DNA of 64,000 nucleotides from Massospora cicadina. Taxonomy: Eukaryota; Entomophthoromycota; Entomophthoromycetes; Entomophthorales; Entomophthoraceae. The stretch covers positions 124,001 to 188,000 of the forward strand of contig JAKSZP010006616.1 in the NCBI GenBank assembly GCA_022478985.1, given 5' to 3'. A program made the translations under genes and the position numbers. Shown piece after piece: positions 22,457 to 34,949 of the stretch; the stretch's first letter is position 1; every line of letters starts with the position of its first letter. Under the pieces are notes generated by a model. That model did no database searches, was not told the DNA's origin, and saw nothing but the letters and a program-made list of their open reading frames with translations.

Positions 22457-25332
22457 GTTGAAGTGCTGTCTTCATGGCGAGTCAAGCAAGTAAAATCACC
22501 CATGTTGCTAGCTCACATTAGGATTTGTGCTTCTTAATAGAAATGGTCTTAAATTCTCCTAAGGTTTCATCTTTTCAGAATTGTATACCCATGAAATTAT
22601 TCTTTCAGTTTATCCATTCGTCAGGGCTGACAAATTCCTTAATGATCGCAAGTTTTGATTCGTTAATGACCAAAATTTCCCTCACAAATGGGGTAATACC
22701 AAGTTTAGACAAGTGGTTTAAACAATTGATAACAGTAACAGATTTTGGCACTCTCCTCAACTAAACATGGTCATTTTGAATGAACTGAAGAAAGCCAGGA
22801 AATTATACTGATGAAGGATGGCAATTCTAGTGTAGGCCATAATTCCTCAGTTTCCACATGCTTGTTTGCAGGACGAGAAGCGTGGCTAGCCATTCTAGCA
22901 CCAGTTGATGTGTTATCAGGGATCATTACCAAAATAGTGGCATATTTTTAGTAGTCTTAATGCTCCATATATTGCTTTAATCTTTGTCTAGGTCCAGTTC
23001 CCAATCTTAGTTTCTAAATGAATACAAGTAGCTTGATGTTTTTCAAATCCTTATACTTGTTTCAGGAGCTGACCTTGTTTTTTAATGTTATCCAATTTCC
23101 AAGATTTGTTTTGAAATGTACTTTGATCAGGAGTAAATATTTCTCTGCTTTGGGAAAGCTTTGCTATAACTCATATAGTCCCAAATAACTCATTATCAAC
23201 TTTACTGACAAGGTTGACATCCTCTTCCACATTGATACTGTGATTCTCAGTTATGGATAAATCAGCCTGAGCTTCTAACATTAAAGTAATCTGATTCAAA
23301 CTCTTAAGCTTATTAAATGGATGCTGAATCACACCCTGAACAGAGGACATGATGGTATTATTTTGTAAAGCTTAACTGTGCCCCTGTAGTGAGAACCAAG
23401 TGTAAACTTTTGGGTGTTTACTGTACTGGTTTGTTGTAAATTATAACTAAAAACACTAGTTATATGGCAATAACTAATAGGTTGGGTCTTCACAATAAGT
23501 GGTAACGAAACCACTGTGGCAAATTGTACTTGATAAAAGAAGTAGGCACCTGTATTTCCTTCAATCCTCAATTAAGAAGTAAATCTATTGAATATATTTT
23601 AGGTGAACACTGTTTTTTATTAGAGAATGCTAGGGGTTTTTATAAGTAGAAGGCGGACAACTTTTCAAAAATTCTCCCGAAATCAACTGATTAGTCTCCT
23701 GAAACTTCTGAACCTTAGAATTAACTTCCAATGTTGGCGAATATCTTTGTCTTAGTTAATTCCAGCAGTGTAACTTTTCACACATTGGCAGCCATCCTCT
23801 TGTGTTAGGAATTGTACACAGATGGTATGGGACTGTGTTACCTGTTTGTGACTACTAGCTACAGCCAAATCAAGCGTTAAAATAATTCAGTAGCTTCATA
23901 AAAATGACCCTAGTTATTCAGCGCCACTGCTTGAATGATCAACTATGGCAAATTAGACTATCAGCAATCAAGTCCTCATTAAAATGCATATTTAACATAT
24001 TTGAGGATGAACCCCAGCGAAACATTAATCAAAACTGATCATTAGATTATATTCTTTGGTTAATTATGACTGATAGTTTAGTTGGTAACCATCGCCAAAC
24101 ATTAGATTGCTCAATAACCTTTAATTTCTAATCAGCAAGTGAGATGTATAATGTGGTCAACTGAATTTCCAACAAATATGGTATAGTAATTGGGGAAGCA
24201 TTGTCATCTATTATTTGATTACAGTTTGAATAGGAGCAATTCACTTAAAAGCAACCAAACTTCATTAAAAAAGATTGATATAAGCTCAAATGACCAAAAA
24301 ATTTAGCCTTCTTAACTTATATAAGAACTTAAGATTCAATTTTTAGGTAGTTTATCCAAATAGAGGGACATTTTTACTATTATCAAGATTAGAGATGCTA
24401 CAAGATACTAAGATCTCGATGGCCAAATGATTAAAATCTTGATTGAATGCATTAACTATACACTATAAAGGAACTAAAGCTTGATATACCTAAAGTAAAG
24501 TAGATAGAAACTAACTTTTCAAAAATATTACCTGTCAAAAATGCATATTTTATCTCGCTTGAATATATAAAAACAGCTTAAAGATTAAAAATTGGGCGTC
24601 CTTCTTGTATCTTTTATGCATATAGTAACTCAGTGTATAGGATGATAAAGTAAATATTATTGGAATCTACTGATATCTGTTTAGATTATATAGAAATAAT
24701 ATGATTTTTATCATAGATTAAATGGCATATAAAAGTACTAAATTCCTATTATGATTCAAAATTTTTTAAAGAACGTTAGTATAAAAGATCTGCAATCTAG
24801 TGCAAATAAATTACTGAGTACAGTCATCTGTAATTCTTTCAAACTGTACTTTAAATAATAAAAGAGCTATCTATCTTTGCAAATCTTTCATTATTAAATA
24901 TGAAAAAAAATTTGGTACTAGATCTCATTCTGAGGGGGTCTCAATAGGAAAATAAAAAGCCCTTCATGGAATTAAACCATGGACGTTCTCCTTATAGGTT
25001 GTACTCAGGCCAACTAAGCTAAGAGGCCAATATCAGCTTAGGTATGTATTTTTTAACATATTATTAAGATCATTATCTAAACCATAGGTCTAGTCACTAT
25101 AACCCAAAGCCTAGTCCTATGAAGTCACAATAGCTAAACAAAATACAGAAAGGTTCAATTGCTTCTTTTTTTAAACTAAAATAGGAAAGCAAAAAGCAAG
25201 GAATCTTGTAGATATTAGGAAAAAATTAATATTATGTGTTCAGAAAACTATTTTACATCTTATGATATTTTAAAAATTATACATTTTAAGTCTTGATAAG
25301 ATCTAATAATATTGTTTTACTGCAAATCAAAA
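22457..25332. other. AT-rich decayed sequence, probably Element 8 remnant; no gene
   Basis: Only short frames occur. A minus-strand frame at 23,571-23,329 is open for 80 residues and is followed by similar broken sequence to about 22,900, but it matches no domain I recognise. From 23,900 to 25,300 the DNA is strongly AT-rich with nothing coding except a tRNA-like element at 24,958. Confidence 0.4.
24958..25027 (-). pseudogene. tRNA-like pseudogene
   Basis: On the minus strand the acceptor halves GCCTCTT and AAGGGCT pair at six of seven positions (two G-T wobbles). The A box TAGCTTAGTTGG is a perfect match to the consensus and the T stem CATGG/CCATG is perfect. The B box is GGTTTAATTCC instead of GGTTCGATTCC. 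The anticodon stem does not pair, so no anticodon can be assigned. A run of T follows immediately, as in Pol III terminators. A decayed tRNA gene or a SINE head are both possible. Confidence 0.5.
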
Positions 25333-25584
25333 ATTAAAGATCTTAATCTTTTCTTTCTCGTTGCAAAAACTTTTGCAACTTATTCAATTCAAGACTAAAT
25401 CTAGTTTGATAATCTCATAGAGGGGATTAGTCTGCGCCCATGTCTGGGAGCAGTTGGGCAAGCAAGGCAAGAGGAGCAGGCGGAAGGCCCGCGGCCTCTA
25501 ACGTTCAAAAACGCCCCGGAGAATCTGGTGGAATAGAAAAAAATCTATATAAACTGGCAGTCACAATTTCCCCGGAGATACTCG

Positions 25585-26664
25585 CATGGCAAGCATGATG
25601 CAACCAGTACATCAACGTGCCACATTCCCAGCCACTTTTGTCAGTGGAATTTGGAGTCCGTGTGTATCTGGACATCCAAAAAACGGCCCTATGGGAAAAA
25701 TTTTGTGAAGATGTACCCAAAATTTTCCCAACCGCGGTGTATGTTGCACCTCACTCCATGTCATGCAGTTGGCTGGACATAGGTTTCAAAGCAAAATAGC
25801 AGCAGACGAGGCTGCAGCAGTGCGCATAGTGGTCGACCTCCCTGAAGGGCAATGGGTCGTTGAAACTAAATGCACCAGATGGACAAAATCAAACAAAATT
25901 TTCCTCACGTTTGACTTTTTGCCTACTACAGTAAAACGTGACATTTTGGAGCAACACCTGAAAGATGGTCTCGCCATATATGGCGAAATACAATTTTTCG
26001 AAATGCAACATTTCATGCTGATGCCACACCTGTGCCATGGCAAAGCCATCGCAGTTCTGACCCCAACTGAGGAGATCGCGAAGGACCTAACCCAGATCCC
26101 GCACTTCACCTTTATTGACATTGCAGGGCATACCACCCACCCATTCCAGGTAACCGTGGACAGCGCGCCCCCCATTTGCACCCACTGTGACACGTTTGGC
26201 CATAAGGCGCACGCATGCCCCATCAAAGAGGGCATCACATTCCAAGAGACCCCTCGGCGGCTATGACCAGCGGAGAGGCGCACTATGAACCAACTGCAAG
26301 CACCAAGGAGGCTTTCCCGTGGGGAGCACAAGGCTGCTACCTATTGGTAAAGCCCATCTCCCCACAGGAGCGGAAGAAGGCCAAGCAGGCCCATAGGGCC
26401 ACAGCCAAGGAAACAGCCAAGGCCAACACCACCATCCCACACTCACAACGCCAGGAGGACATGGAGACCTTCACGGCGGAAGCAACTCAGGAATCTATCA
26501 CCCAATCAGATTGGGAGGCCCATGCTGAACGGGCCACACAATCTGAGGATCTAATGGGAGATTCGATCTCACCCAATTGCTGCACCCAAGCCCCAGTTGA
26601 AACTGACTTGGGACCTATTCCAACTGAAAAAAAAATTTTTTTGCCCCACTCGACGGTGCACTGA
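25585..26664 (+). pseudogene. LINE copy 1 ORF1
   Basis: The protein is spread over three frames. An N-terminal block ends with YVAPHSMSCSWLDIGFKAK. A central block, SNKIFLTFDFLPTTVKRDIL...AIYGEIQFFE, looks like an RRM-type fold. A zinc knuckle PPICTHCDTFGHKAHACP (CX2CX4HX4C) follows near 26,170-26,220. The C-terminal part is Ala/Lys/Glu-rich and ends at 26,664. ORF1 proteins of this sort bind element RNA. The same protein, more decayed, is in the minus-strand copy at 45,207-46,050. Confidence 0.82.
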
Positions 26665-26861
26665 ACTTATCCGCACCGCAAAAAATTTGTCCGATGTCGG
26701 GAAAACAAAAAGCAAAGGCCAAAGCCAACACAACTCTTTCCGCAAAAATTAACAAAAACCCCAATAGCATCGCTGCTAATACCTGCGCTGCTGTGAAAGC
26801 CCGTGGGGACCTGGAAGAGGCTGGTGGGCCCAGGGGCCCACCCCCTCACACCTAAGGTGCG

Positions 26862-27780
26862 ATGGGGGAAACCTTCACTCTAGGGACGCTGAATATCGCC
26901 GGACTCAAGGCCTCCCCATCCCGGGCTAGGAAACTGAGTTTTTTACAAAACAATTTACCTGTGGATATCCTGGCTATCCAGGAGTCCCACTGTCCATGAG
27001 GTTCCGAGGAAGCTTGGAAAACAATGCTCCTACCATCCCTATCCTTTTGGTTGAAGCACTGTGTGGTGCTAATTCAAAAACCAATTTTTTCAAATTTACA
27101 TCTTCAGAAACATTCCTAAATGGCCGAGTGCTCATTGTCACCTTCTCATGGCCTGATGTTGCGCACACAATTGTCAACATTTACACCCCAAACAGTGCAC
27201 ATGAGCGTCAGGAATTTTTCTTGTTGGTCAAATCCCTCCTGCTACCCCCCAATTCTTTCCTAATGGCGACATGAACTGTTGGCTAACCTCACCAATAGAC
27301 CGGTGGCCGCCCTCACCCCACGCCCCACAGGGTCACATAGAACTACGCGTTCTAAAAGCCACCCTTGGGCTAAGGGATGTGCTGCCGTGACATGCCCCAC
27401 TGCTCGAAAATATGATGCGTCCCCACGTCCATAACGGCCAATTAAGGTCCATGACCTGCATCGACCTTATTCTAGCGCCAGCAAAATTCCAACCCCACAT
27501 CTCCCACTTCAAAACAACAAAAATGGAATTATCCGACCACCAACTGGTCTCAATAACATACCACTTACCCGTCACAGTTGCAAAGGCCCCACATTGGTGC
27601 AAAATCTGCCCCCCCAAGCTCACGTTGCCAGGATTTTCCACATGGGTGGAAGAGGCAACTTTAGTGAAATCATTTGTTGCACCGTTTTGCGCGGACCCCA
27701 TTTCCACATGGGCAACTTTCAAAGAAGACACCATATGCCACTATCGCCATCTCTCCTCCAGGTGCTCATGAGCCACATTG
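26862..27780 (+). pseudogene. LINE copy 1 ORF2, endonuclease domain
   Basis: ORF2 probably starts at the ATG at 26,862. Visible APE-family motifs are LGTLNIAGLKASPS, DILAIQESHC (catalytic Glu in QES), TIVNIYTPNSAHERQEFF, then NGDMNC after a one-base frame change near 27,260, CIDLILAPAKF and ELSDHQLVSI (the SDH motif). The set is complete, so this was a nicking endonuclease for target-primed reverse transcription. Confidence 0.85.
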
Positions 27781-28099
27781 GCGGTTATATCATGCGCGCT
27801 GGCGGAATTGGCCCACTTGGAGTCCAACATTCCAGCCACAGGATATAGCCCTGCATGGGGCCAGAAGTGGGTGGAGGCAGCCGCCCACCTCAACGCACTC
27901 GAAAGACAACACAAACATTGGGTTTGTGTCCAATACAGGGCCACACGCATCACTAAAGGTGACAAGTGCACCGCATACTTCTTCAAAAAAATTTTTGCAC
28001 CATGCCAGAGCGTGGCCTGCACACAGGTGTGAAGATCGGATAATTCTATTGTGGACACACCGGCCAAAGTGGCAATCAAAATGCAAAGATATTACTCCG

Positions 28100-29608
28100 A
28101 GTTATACTGAGCTGAACCAATTTGGCGAAATGGCAGAATTTCTCGACTGAGCTCATATCTGCACCATTTTCTGATACCCGGAAATAATGAATTTAATTAC
28201 TCCGAACAAATTATGGACAGCCATTCATGGTGCGCCAAACCAAATTTGCCCAGGCCCAGATGGCATTCCATATGAGTTCTACAAAAAATAATTTAAATAT
28301 ATATCCCCATTGCTGCTAGCCTCACTCAACCAAAGCCTGTTGGAAATGCGCCTCCTACCAGGAGGACAAGAGGCCTTTACTGTCACACTCTTCAAGAAAG
28401 GGGATAGGCTTGACTTAGCCAACTGGCGCCCCATTTCTCTAACAAACACAGACACCAAAAAATTTAACCAAAATCATGGCTAATCGTTTAGGGACTGTAG
28501 CATCTGCCACCATCTCCCCAGAACAATTTGGTTTTATCCCCAGAAGGTCGATTTGGGATAACGTGCACTCAGTGGCTAATGTGTGTCAGTCCACAGCCTC
28601 TGGGGCACTTGTATTCTTGGACCAACAAAAGGCCTATGATAGAGTAAACTGGGAATACCTTAGGGCCTGCCTCCATCAATTCCGCCTACCCCCCGCTTCA
28701 TTAACTGGGTGATGCTGCTCACGGAATCTGCAATAATGGCAGTGCGTGGACCAGGCTTCCTAACAGAAGTAGTCTGCCCTCAAAGGGGCCTGCGACAAGG
28801 GGACCCCCTCAGCCCACTCTTATACAACTTCAGCCTTGACCCACTACTGCGAAATGTGAATGCCCCCTCACTGGGGTCCATGTGCCAGGCCAGACCCCAG
28901 TCAAGATGATGGCATTTGCAGATGATTGCGTAGTGGGGGTGTCTAATAACAAAGATGCACGCGCGCTTGAAGCCCCCCATCCAGGAATATTCCCAAGTAA
29001 GCAACGCGGCACTGAACGCCTCCAAAACCGAAATCATCCTCCTTGGTCGGTTTCAGAACTGCTGGGCCCCAGCAAGTAGTTCCCAACCTGGCCCATCTGC
29101 TCGCCCACGTCCATGCCTTACTAACTCAACACACACTGCTCCACTGGTGCTCCCCTTTGTGCCACATCCTACCATAGGACCGGTACGCCATCTGGGCATG
29201 TGGATGGAGGCAGGCGGATACGCGTCAGCAGCAATGGAGTGCTGTATACTGGACAACGTGACGAAGCGAATCGCCTCTCTCAGAGCCCACCCTACTACCA
29301 TCACTGGCAGGGTTGTTCTTGCCAACTCTATGCTCCTATCCAAAGTCTGGTTCGGAGCCCACGCCATCCCCTTCTCCCCAAGCTTTTTCAAATCCCTGTA
29401 TGCTTTGCTACAAGGATGGGTTTGGTCAGGCCGCCCTCCACCAGTACGGCTAGAGGTCATGTTTGGCCCTCATCATCAAGGTGGCATGGGCCTGCTTGAC
29501 TTCAAAGCCCATGCTGCCAAGATCCTGGGCACCTGGATCGCGGCCATCACTGCTCCTACACTCCCATCCCAACACTGGTCCCGAGCGGCCCGCTCCAACT
29601 TCTCCTGA
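28100..29608 (+). pseudogene. LINE copy 1 ORF2, reverse transcriptase domain
   Basis: Readable blocks are CPGPDGIPYEFYKK, FKKGDRLDLANWRPISLTNT, ISPEQFGFIPRRSIWDNVHS, VFLDQQKAYDRVNWEYLRAC, PQRGLRQGDPLSPLLYNFSL and VKMMAFADDCVVGVS. The last holds the FADD catalytic box, which is intact. The thumb region follows with RIASLRAHPTTITGRVVLAN and GGMGLLDFKAHAAKILGTW. Frame changes separate the blocks. Confidence 0.9.
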
Positions 29609-29833
29609 GCCTTGGGCCTCAATAATCCATCAAACCCCCACTCCCTGATGAAATACCTCACATCACACACATCGGCCACAAGTCCTCACGGGACTAAAAC
29701 CCACTACAAACGAATCCTACTCTCCATGCAAAGCGCAGAGTGGAGAATTCGTATTAGTGGACATACAACCTGAAGAGGCCGCCCCTCTCCTCAGTTCACA
29801 CAAGAGGTACAGGGGCTACCCATCCATGATGGC

Positions 29834-30480
29834 GTGATCCCCATTCGACCTCAAGTCCTATCCAGGGTGGACTACCTGGACATGATGGATATCCCTTATT
29901 CCATTGAAACCCAAAAGACTATCTGGAAATACGCACACCATCCTCTGTTGCAGCCTCAAGTCCGCTCCCATGTGTGGCGCTGCCTGAGGCGGGTGTATCG
30001 TACAGCTGAGCGCTCTAACGCTTTACACTCATCCTGTGTCGTGTGTGGCCAGTATGGAACGCTGTTCCACCGCCTGGAGAAGTGCCCCACCTCTAAAGTG
30101 ATATGGCGCGAAGTCCAACGTCTGCTAGGCCAGGATCAAACGCATCCCTTCAGTCTGTCAAGAGATATGTTTGCTTCATCAATGGCCTCCCCCTCCCACC
30201 CTCCCTCCGTGCTCTGGTGGTTGCAATCGCCATGTGGACTATCCACACGATTGTCTTGGATGCCATCGCTGGATCTATCCCCACCCTCCCTGAAGCTGTC
30301 CACAGATTCCGGTCTCATTTGGTGGACCACTTTCAAGCGTGGATGTTTGGATATCTCCCACCGCGTCGCCAACAGCTGGTCTCCTCCTGGTTCCCAGTCT
30401 GGTTCATCAAATCAGACCCCTTCCTCCACACGTGCTCAATAGTGGCTACGGCCCCTTTACACGCTCCCTCCCCCTCCCCA
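29834..30480 (+). pseudogene. LINE copy 1 ORF2, C-terminal CCHC domain
   Basis: A 202-residue frame contains SSCVVCGQYGTLFHRLEKCP (CX2CX7HX4C) at about 30,030-30,090, the zinc motif usual at the C-terminus of L1/Tad1-type ORF2. The rest, in a second frame, is hydrophobic and ends near 30,480. No RNase H domain was recognised. Confidence 0.75.
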
Positions 30481-30695
30481 TAAATGGCGTTCTCGCTGGC
30501 AACAAGAGATAGCATCGCTTCTCTGGGGTGCCCCCCCTGGTACTATGTTTTGTCTCATCTGAGTCATATTTGGAAGTGTCCGTCCCATGGTCGGCCTTCA
30601 CCGTAATAAATTTAAAATTTAAAATTTAAATATTAAAGATCTTTGGAAGGGAAACAACTACTTGATTTATGCAATTACAAAAGGGAAATCTCCCA

Positions 30696-32609
30696 TCTCT
30701 CTTTCACTTCAATAACTAACTTAAAGCTAAATTGATTTTTTCTAGAAAAAAAAACAAAAAATGACTGCTTTATTTGAGCCAAAAATTACTGATGTTGATG
30801 CAATTGACGCCTGCTGCCTCAGTTTTGGTGGTGGTGCGCCACTATCTGGCATCTTTCAGCCGCCGGTAAAGTGCTCCTGGGCTGGCTCTGCTAGCCCTCC
30901 CAAAGCTACCAGGCGTTATGTTTCTCCTTTGTACTTGGCCACCACCTCACAAGCTCCCAGGCAGTGCTCCAGAGCCCTTTGGTGCTCCCATAAAGCAATT
31001 TTCATTTAATCCTCTGGGTCAATATGTTAAACTTTTCCCATACATGAGCGCAACCATTATCAAGATGGCCATTTAAGCTCTAAAATCCACTGACTATATT
31101 GAATTCTTCCCCTTTAAGGGGTACTTTGGTCTTGGCTTCTGCTCTGAAGCCAATTAGGTGGCAGCATCAGAGCTTCCAATAATTTATTAAAAAATCTTAA
31201 TTCCCACCATTCTCACATGGCTCCCATATCAGACCACTTTGTAGTACAGTTTGCTGGGTTGCACTCCCATCTCTCCACTGAACGCCTCTGACATGAGCTC
31301 AATTAGGGTTTGGCTATTTACAGCACAGACCCAATGTTGCAGTTTGTGGTTTCAAATGGGGCGTATCATCTGGAAGGGCCTTGCACTTTCTCAATGATTC
31401 ACACATTTCATTGCAATTTCCACCTTGTGATTCCCCCCCGCACTGTGATCAGTTTTACCCCAGATCACCCAATATGGATGTGCATCAAAAATGGCTGCAC
31501 CATTTGTCCCTTGCACTTTGAACTCAATCATTCAAAGTGCAAGTGTCCAACAGCTTCTGCCTCCACTGCTTCTGCTGCTCCTTCATCTAGAATTGCCCCA
31601 GCGGCCACTTTTCCCTGATTCTTAAATGGGGCTCATTCTTCTAACCCAAAACTTTAGGAAATCTGGCGCAGCTCCCAAAGTGGCTAAAAATTAAAACACA
31701 AATTATAAGCAAAATATAAGTAAATTGACTGGATTACTGAACCCTGTTGATGGCTAAATCAGTTTCAGCTGAGCTGCCATGGTCAACTGTATGCAACCAA
31801 TCAGCAAATGCCACCACTTCAATTCTGGTGTTGGCTCAGTATTGTCCAAGCTAAATTCATTTTAGGCTCTCAAATGGATTAATGGTTATGAAATGCTGCA
31901 TCATGTGAAGCCAGATTTTGCTTTGGAGGGGTTTTTGTTGACCAATCTGATTTGCATCCCCACTGTTTTTGCCCTTAAAACAGTTTTCTGGTTTATTCAA
32001 ATATTGATAAAAAGGCAGTTGAGGCTGCAGCTGCCCTTGTTAACACCCTACTTTGCCAGCATCTCCATGGACCAATGGAGTCCCTTGTTGAGGGTTTTCC
32101 TATCTTCAATTTTGCCATGATTTTGAGGAAGATGTGAAGTTTGAAATTGAGGAGCTTTCTTTTGATGTGAGCCATGCTTGCATTGATGCAGCAAAAACTT
32201 CTCTTTTCAACCCCAACTAACCCAAAACCCACCAGCACATCAAAACATCCACTTGTGTGCCAGCTCTCACCATTTTCGTTGAGCATTATCTTGCTCAATA
32301 CACTGAGGCAATGGACACCGCTGGCCTCATAAACGAAGAAAACCCACAGCTATACCACCTTATGCCACATGTTGCTGATGCTCCTATCCCAATGTTGTCC
32401 GCCGTGGTCTGCCAGCTAAAGCGGGCACCAGAAAGTAGATTCACCAAAGCTTTCTCATCATCTGATATGGCTTCCTAGTCTATTAGCTGAGGTGCCATGT
32501 TAGGATTTTTTTTGTTTTTGCCAATCCCTTTAGTTGGCCCATTTGCAAAGAAAGAATTGGCGGCACCTCTTTTGAGTTGGGCATCAATAGTGCTAAAAAA
32601 CAAATAGGT
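30696..32609 (+). mobile_element. ORF1-only non-LTR element, copy D
   Basis: This unit is about 1.91 kb, flanked by an 8 bp repeat ATCTCCCA (30,688-30,695 and 32,610-32,617). It encodes only an ORF1-like protein. The N-terminus GGGAPLSGIFQPP parallels copies A-C. A zinc-knuckle-like CPLHFELNHSKCKC has CX2HX4HX4C spacing, with the second Cys replaced by His. The C-terminal block is LYHLMPHVADAPIPMLSAVV (copy C: ADLSPHYADAPTPWLSALI). There is no endonuclease or RT. Its 3' end does not show the GTCCATCCC core, so it may be a separate subfamily or its end may be misplaced. Confidence 0.65.
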
Positions 32610-32617
32610 ATCTCCCA

Positions 32618-34937
32618 GTAATTATTTAATATCAAAGTCAACTAAATTTTCAGGGGAAGTTGTAATTGTGTGCATAGTACCTATATATAAAATAGAGAAG
32701 GCTGACAATCATCTTGATACATGCATCTTGACATATGAGCCATTTGAATTTGTATACCATTATGAATAATTTTTACTGTAGGTCCATCACTGATAAAGTT
32801 TCTTTTCCATCAGTGCATAATTGGGTATTTATAATATATGTGATGTCTCATACCAGATTTTTAAAGTTCTTGTTACTGATCCTTGCCATTTTTAAAAAAG
32901 TTACAATACTATATATGACTTAAACCCATTTAAAGCCCTTACATAAACATACAATTTTTTCAGTGGACTATATCACTTACAAGAAAACCTGTGAACCTTT
33001 TAGAAAAAGTTCTTACCTATTTTTTTAGAAATTTGATTTTTACTTCGCAATCCTTGTTTATTAAACCACAAATATGTGATTATAACTTGTCATATGGCTT
33101 AGTTTTTTCTGAGTAATAATGGTGTTTTTTAGCCATCTCTACTCAGATCTGTTAGCTTAACTAAATCTTTATCTTTTAAAATTAAAATCGAGATTGATCA
33201 TCCATGTAATGTTCATCTTGCATTTTTAAATCTTAAAGTTGCTTAAAATTTATTAAGTGGTGAGATAATTAGGGTAAACTGGGGCCTTTTCGTGGTACAA
33301 CTGTGTAAAGCCCATGGTAACATGGGTGAGTAGCTAACGCTAGAACCCAGAGAGGAACGTGGGTTGGGTCTTGTAGTGACCTGAAAGAAGTGCAGGATGG
33401 TAATATTGACTGTGTCAAACTGTTCTCACAGGTGTCAACCATTCCATGGGGGAGAATTTTGGAAGAAAAGGGGTAAAAGTTGGGCATTGCATCTGTCAAA
33501 TGGCCTCCCCTGAGCTGGCTTTGTGCAGGTGCGGACCCCAGGACAAGGGAAGGGCAATCCTGGTTTTCTACGCTTTGGTGCACCTGCCTAAAATAAATGC
33601 CACGGTTTTCTAAGTTGGCCTGAAGCTTGGCTAGCTGTTAGTTCCGTTGTCATGAGCCAGATGGTGACAAACCATATTATGCAAGAAATTACAGAAGATC
33701 TTAAAGGGCTCCAGGGCTCTCTGGGCAAAAAGGGGCTGGAGAGCACAGCTTTGCAAAAAAGCAGGTGACAAAGAGGAGGGCTTTGGTTTCTCACACTCAA
33801 GGGCTTTAAACCTTGAGTCATCAGGTCTTGTCTCCCACAAGGGGATGAGAGGCATATCACCTGCCTTGACTGGTGCAGACGAGTTGCCCAGTACTTAAAA
33901 ATAGCGGGCATATTTCAGTTTAGGGATAGTATGAGCTACACTAATCACAGTAAGGACCACATTTGGTGGTGCTTAGGTTCACGCAGACCTAATGTGTGGT
34001 TGTGGGCAGTACCCCAGGTCTTCATCCCGCAAAGTTTCCTGCACTAGAAGCCCCTTAGGGCTTTTAAAGCTCGGAAAAATAATAATAAGTAAATAAAAAT
34101 AAATTCCAGCATCCAAAAAATCTTAATACATATTGGGTTTCCATGTTTTCTACCAGAATTTTAGTATATTTACACCTTATAAAGTTGGCAGCTATGTTTA
34201 ATAGTTACTAGCAGATATTCATATTGGCTACTAGTTTGTATCAGTATTCTATATTAGGAGGTGATCTCTCCTCAATGCTACCACATTTCATCTCTTTATA
34301 GGCCCCCATTTTTGTGGACACTTCTTAATTTCATATAATAATTGCAAGGTTTAAATAAAGTCAAAAATAGTGCTATTTCACCTGCTATTGAGCACCAGAC
34401 AAAATAACAAGTATAACTTGAAATCTATCAACAAAGAGTCTTTTAATACTTATGAGTATCTTTCCAAGGGTTTTGAAATAAGTGGGTGGTGGTCCTAATT
34501 GCAAAGCAAAGCACCTCTGGTATTAACAAGCATGGAAAATTGCCAAAAAATCTTGTTAATACTCAAGACCATGAAATATGATGTATCCATAGATGTATAA
34601 GTTAATTAAAATGTAGTTTTATAATAAAAGATGGAAACTTTTATCTCAGATGGAATAAATTTACCAATTGTCCCTTACTATTACCATATTATAGTAACGC
34701 TTTTAGAAGCTTTTTTGCTTTACAAATATTATATTAAAGACCCAAAAAGGTACTAGACTCCCAGATTTTATCATCTTTGGTTTAGGTTATCTATTTTGAG
34801 TTTTTAAATAATGTTTGGCATTGTTCATCTAAGCTATAAACAGACATTCCAAAATCACAGCAGTTCATGGAATTCCTGATCTATCAGAACACTGTACATA
34901 AATATTTTTCTTTACAATTAACCTCACTTTTGATCAA
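32618..34937. other. Decayed spacer; possible unidentified non-LTR remnant in the second half
   Basis: 32,618-33,260 and 34,110-34,937 are AT-rich with only short frames. 33,260-34,103 is richer in GC and has overlapping minus-strand frames of 74-107 residues, with no recognised domain. It ends at 34,048-34,063 in a hairpin AAGCCC-CTTA-GGGCTT. After a short spacer an A/T-rich tail follows (about 34,075-34,104), suggesting the 3' end of another plus-strand non-LTR element. Confidence 0.35.
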
Positions 34938-34949
34938 ATTTTAACAAGA

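Larger units (their letters stand above)
25345..30631 (+). mobile_element. LINE copy 1, full length, with EN and RT
   Basis: This 5287 bp non-LTR retrotransposon is flanked by a perfect 12 bp duplication ATTAAAGATCTT (25,333-25,344 and 30,632-30,643). It has a 5' leader, ORF1 with a CCHC knuckle, and ORF2 with APE-type endonuclease, RT and a C-terminal CCHC. The 3' end (30,578-30,611) is GTCCGTCCCATGGTCGGC and an AATAAATTTAAAATTTAAAA tail. The second copy at 40,101-46,373 aligns from the leader to the tail. The layout resembles Tad1/L1-like LINEs, but the clade is not certain. Frame changes break both ORFs. Confidence 0.9.
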
